A stretch of DNA of 64,000 nucleotides from CAZOKZ01 sp964580585 (GTDB lineage: Bacteria > Sumerlaeota > Sumerlaeia > SLMS01 > JAHLLQ01). Shown in pieces: positions 60,935 through 64,000 of this stretch (positions are counted from its first letter, which is position 1; every line of letters begins with the position of its first letter). Where the stretch lies: positions 1 to 64,000 of the forward strand of contig CAZOKZ010000009.1 in the NCBI GenBank assembly GCA_964580585.1, in the 5' to 3' direction. The notes below the pieces were generated by a model. That model ran no database searches, was not told the DNA's origin, and was given only the letters and a program-made list of their open reading frames with translations. The position numbers and the translations under genes were made by a program.

Positions 60935-63900
60935 ATGTCCATGTTGAAATCCAGCCTTGCCCGCCGCATTGCTCTCGCGCTCACGGATCTGGCCCTCCTG
61001 GCGATTGCGTGGTTTTCGGCCTACATGATTCGCCAGATGCTCGGTTCCGAATCGATGCCGCTGGACAAGTTTCCCAACCCCGATTATTTCGATCAAATGC
61101 GTGTTTTATTGCCGTGGGTGGCCTTGGTTCATCTCGGGACTTTTTTCCTGTTCAAAGTTTACCAGGGCGTTCTGCGCTACGTCAGCATTACCGAACTCCG
61201 CGCCATTCTGGCGGCGTCTTGTGTGACAGTGGGATTGTTGATCGGCTGGAACATCCTGGCCGAAGGACGCGAATCGTTCCTGTTCATGCCTGTTGTGGGG
61301 ACTCTTGAGGGGGGAACGCGCGTTTTTCGTATTCCCTACGGCATTTTGCTCATTTACTTCATGCTCTCGGTGATGATGACGGGCGGCTTGCGTTTTTCCT
61401 GGCGTTTATGGTCCGAAGGCCGACGCCGGTTTGACGACGATGCCCAGGCGACGTTGATAGTCGGTGCGGGCGACCTGGCCGAACGCACGTTGCGCGAGTT
61501 GCTGCAGTCGGAATCCTCCAGTTTTCGTCCCGTTTGCATCGTTGCCAAGGAGCCTTCGCGTCTTGGGTTGAAAATCCACGGTACCCAGGTCCGCGGCACG
61601 ATAGCCGATATCCCGCAGTTTTTGCACGATGATCAGATCGGCACCGTGCTGATTGCGCTCGATGACGACGACCCCGATGTTCTCAGCCAAGTGGTGCAGC
61701 ACTGCCACGAGGCCAAAGTGGCGTTTCACCTGATTCCCACCATTCGCGACGTCAGCAGTGGTCGTGTGGAAATCCGCCCATTACGTCGCGTGAAGATCGA
61801 AGATTTGCTTGGGCGTGAACCCATTGATCTGCATTTACCCGATGAACGCAATTACCTGCGTGACGAAGTGGTTCTGATTACCGGTGCCGGCGGTTCCATT
61901 GGCAGCGAACTCTGTCGGCAGGTGGCATGGTGTAAACCGAGCGTGATGATTCTGGTCGGCAAGGGCGAGAATTCAATCCATGGCATTTATCATGAATTGA
62001 AAGACCTCCATCCCGAGTTGCTCGTTTGTCCGCTGGTGGCCGATATTCGCGACGAGAACGGAATGTTGCGCCTGTTTCAGATTTACCGTCCGACCGTCGT
62101 GTTTCACGCCGCTGCGCATAAACATGTGCCGTTGATGGAGGTCCAGCCCGCCGAAGCGGTTAAAAACAACGTTTTTGGCACCGCAGTCGTGGCCTTCATG
62201 GCGCATCAATTTGCCGTTAAACGTTTTGTTCTCATTTCTTCGGACAAGGCGGTTCGTCCCACGAGTGTCATGGGTGCCACCAAGCGTCTTGCCGAGATGA
62301 TCGTTTTCAGCCTGGCCAAACAATCGGGGACGATTTTCCAGGCGGTGCGTTTCGGCAACGTGCTCGGAAGCCGAGGATCGGTAATTCCGATCTTCGAACG
62401 CCAGATTGCGGCGGGCGGACCCGTTACGGTGACTCATCCGGAAGTCACCCGCTTCTTTATGACCATTCCCGAAGCCGTCAATCTTGTGCTCCAGGCGGGG
62501 TCGAACGATGGTCAGGGTGCGTTGTATCTGCTCGATATGGGCAAGCCGGTCAAAGTGCTCGATCTCGTCAAAAACCTGATCACGCTTTCGGGTCTCAAGG
62601 TTGGAACCGACATCGAGATCCGGTTTACCGGATTGCGGCCGGGAGAAAAGCTCCACGAGGAGTTGTTGACCGAAGGCGAAAATATCGAATCGACCGAGAT
62701 TCCGAAAATTTCCCGCACCATGCCTTTTGATGTTCCCGGCTGGGCCGATATACAGACTCTGTTGCTTGAACTGCGTGAAATGGCCGAGCACTCCGATGCC
62801 GCGTCGGTTCTCAAGCGCCTTCGTTCGGTGATTGACGACTATCACCCCGGTGAATTGGCCGAGTTGACCGATGAGCAAGCCCTTGCCGCGAAGTTTGAAA
62901 AGGCCCGCTTGAACGTTGAGCGCTCCTCTGAGAACGCAAGATTTTCGTTGGGGTTGCTGGCCGAAGCTTCCGTGCCCAAATCCATCGTTATCGAATCGCC
63001 CGCGCCATCGAGCACCGCCCAACCGGAATTGTTCCCCCAGGATCAGAACGAAATTCCCACGGAACCCGGTGTGCATCCTGCCGTGGTGCGAAAAAGCGGA
63101 GACGAGTTGGTTCAGCCGATTGCGGAAACGCCTGTCGAACCCGAATCGGAAGATACCGAACCACCTGCTTCCGAGATGCAGATGGGAACGGATGCAGTCA
63201 GTGTAACGTTCCACGAGCACGAAACACTCGAAGAGCATCCGGAAGAAGATGCTCCCGTTGCTATCGTCCCCGAGTCGGCCCCCGAGGAATCGTTGGTCTC
63301 GGAGGAATCCGCTTCGGTTGATGAAGAAGAGCCGATCGAACCGGCGCCCGAATTGCCCGCAGTTGGTTCGGAGGAAATCTCCAGTGAAGAGAGCAAGGTT
63401 GAGCCGGATACTGTCAACGTGCAGTCTGTTGCCTTCCGCGAGCCACCCATCGAAGGCGGCGAATCGGATACCTCCGTGCCGGTGCCGCCAACGGATATCG
63501 TGCCCGAGGCGTCCGATCTGGTTAGCGAAGACGAGTTGCCTTCCGATGAGTTGATTGACGAAACCCTAAGCGAGCAAGTCGCCGAAGATCCCGTCCTGGA
63601 AGAACCCGCTGTCGAGGACGATATTCCCATGGCTGATTTGCTTGCCGATGCGTTTGGCGATGAAATGGGCGCGGCTCCTGCCGACGACACCCCAGAATCT
63701 GAGCCGGAGTCGCAACCCGAGCCCGTTGCCGAGGCTGAACCAGCGCCCGAGCGGATCGAAGAACAGCAAGACCTCGACGGATCGCCTTCCAAGGAAGACG
63801 AAGATTCAATCGAGTCGTCGGACGATATCGTTGAATTGACATTGGAAGCGGAAGAAGTCGAAGAAGAATCGATTTCTGAATCCGATTCGGAGCCAATCGA

Positions 63901-64000
63901 TACCCCCCCCTTGGAACCAGAGTCTGTCCCGGTTCAGGAAGAACTCTCCGGGGAGAGCCATTCTCCAGATAAAGTTGGTCAGCCCGACATGTTTGACGAC
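60935..64000 (+). CDS. FlaA1/CapD-type nucleotide-sugar 4,6-dehydratase with long acidic tail, open at right edge
   Basis: At least 1,022 residues, no stop before the window end. Four membrane segments (about 10-145), an inserted Rossmann-like domain with LIVGAGDLAER (about 180-300), and a C-terminal extended SDR domain with VLITGAGGSIGSELC, HAAAHKHVPLME, ISSDKAVRPTSVMGATKRLAE (Ser/Asp/Lys and Met catalytic pattern of this subfamily), RFGNVLGSRGSVIPIF and FTGLRPGEKLHEE. Such enzymes convert UDP-GlcNAc into 4-keto-6-deoxy sugars for polysaccharides. From about residue 690 the chain becomes an Asp/Glu/Pro/Ser-rich tail of more than 300 residues with no repeat I can name. A second ATG at 60941 is also possible. 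Confidence 0.93.
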   Translation, partial: MSMLKSSLARRIALALTDLALLAIAWFSAYMIRQMLGSESMPLDKFPNPDYFDQMRVLLPWVALVHLGTFFLFKVYQGVLRYVSITELRAILAASCVTVGLLIGWNILAEGRESFLFMPVVGTLEGGTRVFRIPYGILLIYFMLSVMMTGGLRFSWRLWSEGRRRFDDDAQATLIVGAGDLAERTLRELLQSESSSFRPVCIVAKEPSRLGLKIHGTQVRGTIADIPQFLHDDQIGTVLIALDDDDPDVLSQVVQHCHEAKVAFHLIPTIRDVSSGRVEIRPLRRVKIEDLLGREPIDLHLPDERNYLRDEVVLITGAGGSIGSELCRQVAWCKPSVMILVGKGENSIHGIYHELKDLHPELLVCPLVADIRDENGMLRLFQIYRPTVVFHAAAHKHVPLMEVQPAEAVKNNVFGTAVVAFMAHQFAVKRFVLISSDKAVRPTSVMGATKRLAEMIVFSLAKQSGTIFQAVRFGNVLGSRGSVIPIFERQIAAGGPVTVTHPEVTRFFMTIPEAVNLVLQAGSNDGQGALYLLDMGKPVKVLDLVKNLITLSGLKVGTDIEIRFTGLRPGEKLHEELLTEGENIESTEIPKISRTMPFDVPGWADIQTLLLELREMAEHSDAASVLKRLRSVIDDYHPGELAELTDEQALAAKFEKARLNVERSSENARFSLGLLAEASVPKSIVIESPAPSSTAQPELFPQDQNEIPTEPGVHPAVVRKSGDELVQPIAETPVEPESEDTEPPASEMQMGTDAVSVTFHEHETLEEHPEEDAPVAIVPESAPEESLVSEESASVDEEEPIEPAPELPAVGSEEISSEESKVEPDTVNVQSVAFREPPIEGGESDTSVPVPPTDIVPEASDLVSEDELPSDELIDETLSEQVAEDPVLEEPAVEDDIPMADLLADAFGDEMGAAPADDTPESEPESQPEPVAEAEPAPERIEEQQDLDGSPSKEDEDSIESSDDIVELTLEAEEVEEESISESDSEPIDTPPLEPESVPVQEELSGESHSPDKVGQPDMFDD

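Noticed and set aside
61973..63238. Long open frame of 421 codons on the minus strand
   Set aside because: It is the antisense of the sugar dehydratase gene, whose plus-strand frame carries all the family motifs. It has no recognisable protein features and is rich in His, Arg and Gly as expected of a shadow.

Overview
The window is 64 kb of bacterial chromosome, mostly about 55-60% GC, with several AT-richer single-gene islands. Several signs point to a diderm: lipoprotein signal peptides with a lipobox, two AsmA/YdbH-like proteins, a twitching-type PilT ATPase and a large set of exported proteins. I see no rRNA, tRNA, CRISPR array, transposase or phage gene. The protein mix (DUF4912 protein with a histone-like tail, FG-GAP and P-domain giant protein, TPR-CHAT giant protein, two exported GH31 enzymes, DUF4238) fits an uncultured phylum such as Sumerlaeota (BRC1) or a PVC/FCB-like lineage. 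That placement is inference, not something the sequence proves.

Layout. 0-7 kb: the 3' part of mutS2, which starts inside its Walker A motif, faces a DUF4912 gene across a shared terminator. ribF, dcd, a SprT-like protease gene, a degenerate receiver-HisKA protein gene and clpS follow. 7-15 kb: a GT39-type membrane glycosyltransferase with a TPR tail, sppA, an AT-rich membrane protein gene, manA, an AT-rich DUF4238 gene and queA. 15-19 kb: a tightly overlapping polysaccharide cluster (GT4 glycosyltransferase, polyprenyl glycosylphosphotransferase, SDR). 19-24 kb: hemW, an AT-rich secreted protein gene, a metallophosphoesterase gene, a bacilliredoxin gene and two lipoprotein genes, one encoding a peroxiredoxin-like fold without its catalytic Cys. 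24-29 kb (minus strand): pilT, dut, a glycosyltransferase gene and a DUF748/AsmA-like gene, the last three joined with no gap. 29-33 kb: one 1,318-residue secreted FG-GAP protein.

The most interesting segment is 33.5-46.2 kb. It holds three genes joined by two ATGA overlaps: a 1,483-residue AsmA/YdbH-like protein, a DUF1318 (YdbL-like) lipoprotein, and a 2,530-residue exported protein with a TolB-like propeller, TPR arrays and a CHAT protease domain whose His/Cys dyad is intact. This looks like a YdbH-YnbE-YdbL type inter-membrane lipid-transport module genetically tied to a caspase-like peptidase. A candidate promoter and a palindromic operator lie just upstream.

46-64 kb: an M29 aminopeptidase gene, an exported GH31 enzyme gene, a BFD-type [2Fe-2S] protein gene, the binding protein and ATPase of a B12/iron-type ABC transporter with no permease gene, a hybrid histidine kinase coupled to a receiver-PP2C phosphatase gene, and a second exported GH31 gene on the minus strand. 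The last gene encodes a FlaA1/CapD-type sugar dehydratase that runs off the right end with a very long acidic tail.

A short motif, GGGACGGAG, occurs at least 26 times (about 0.5 expected for a random 9-mer on both strands). It lies inside genes, in all three reading frames, and is concentrated between 36.4 and 49.4 kb. It is the strongest sequence pattern in the window that the genes do not explain.
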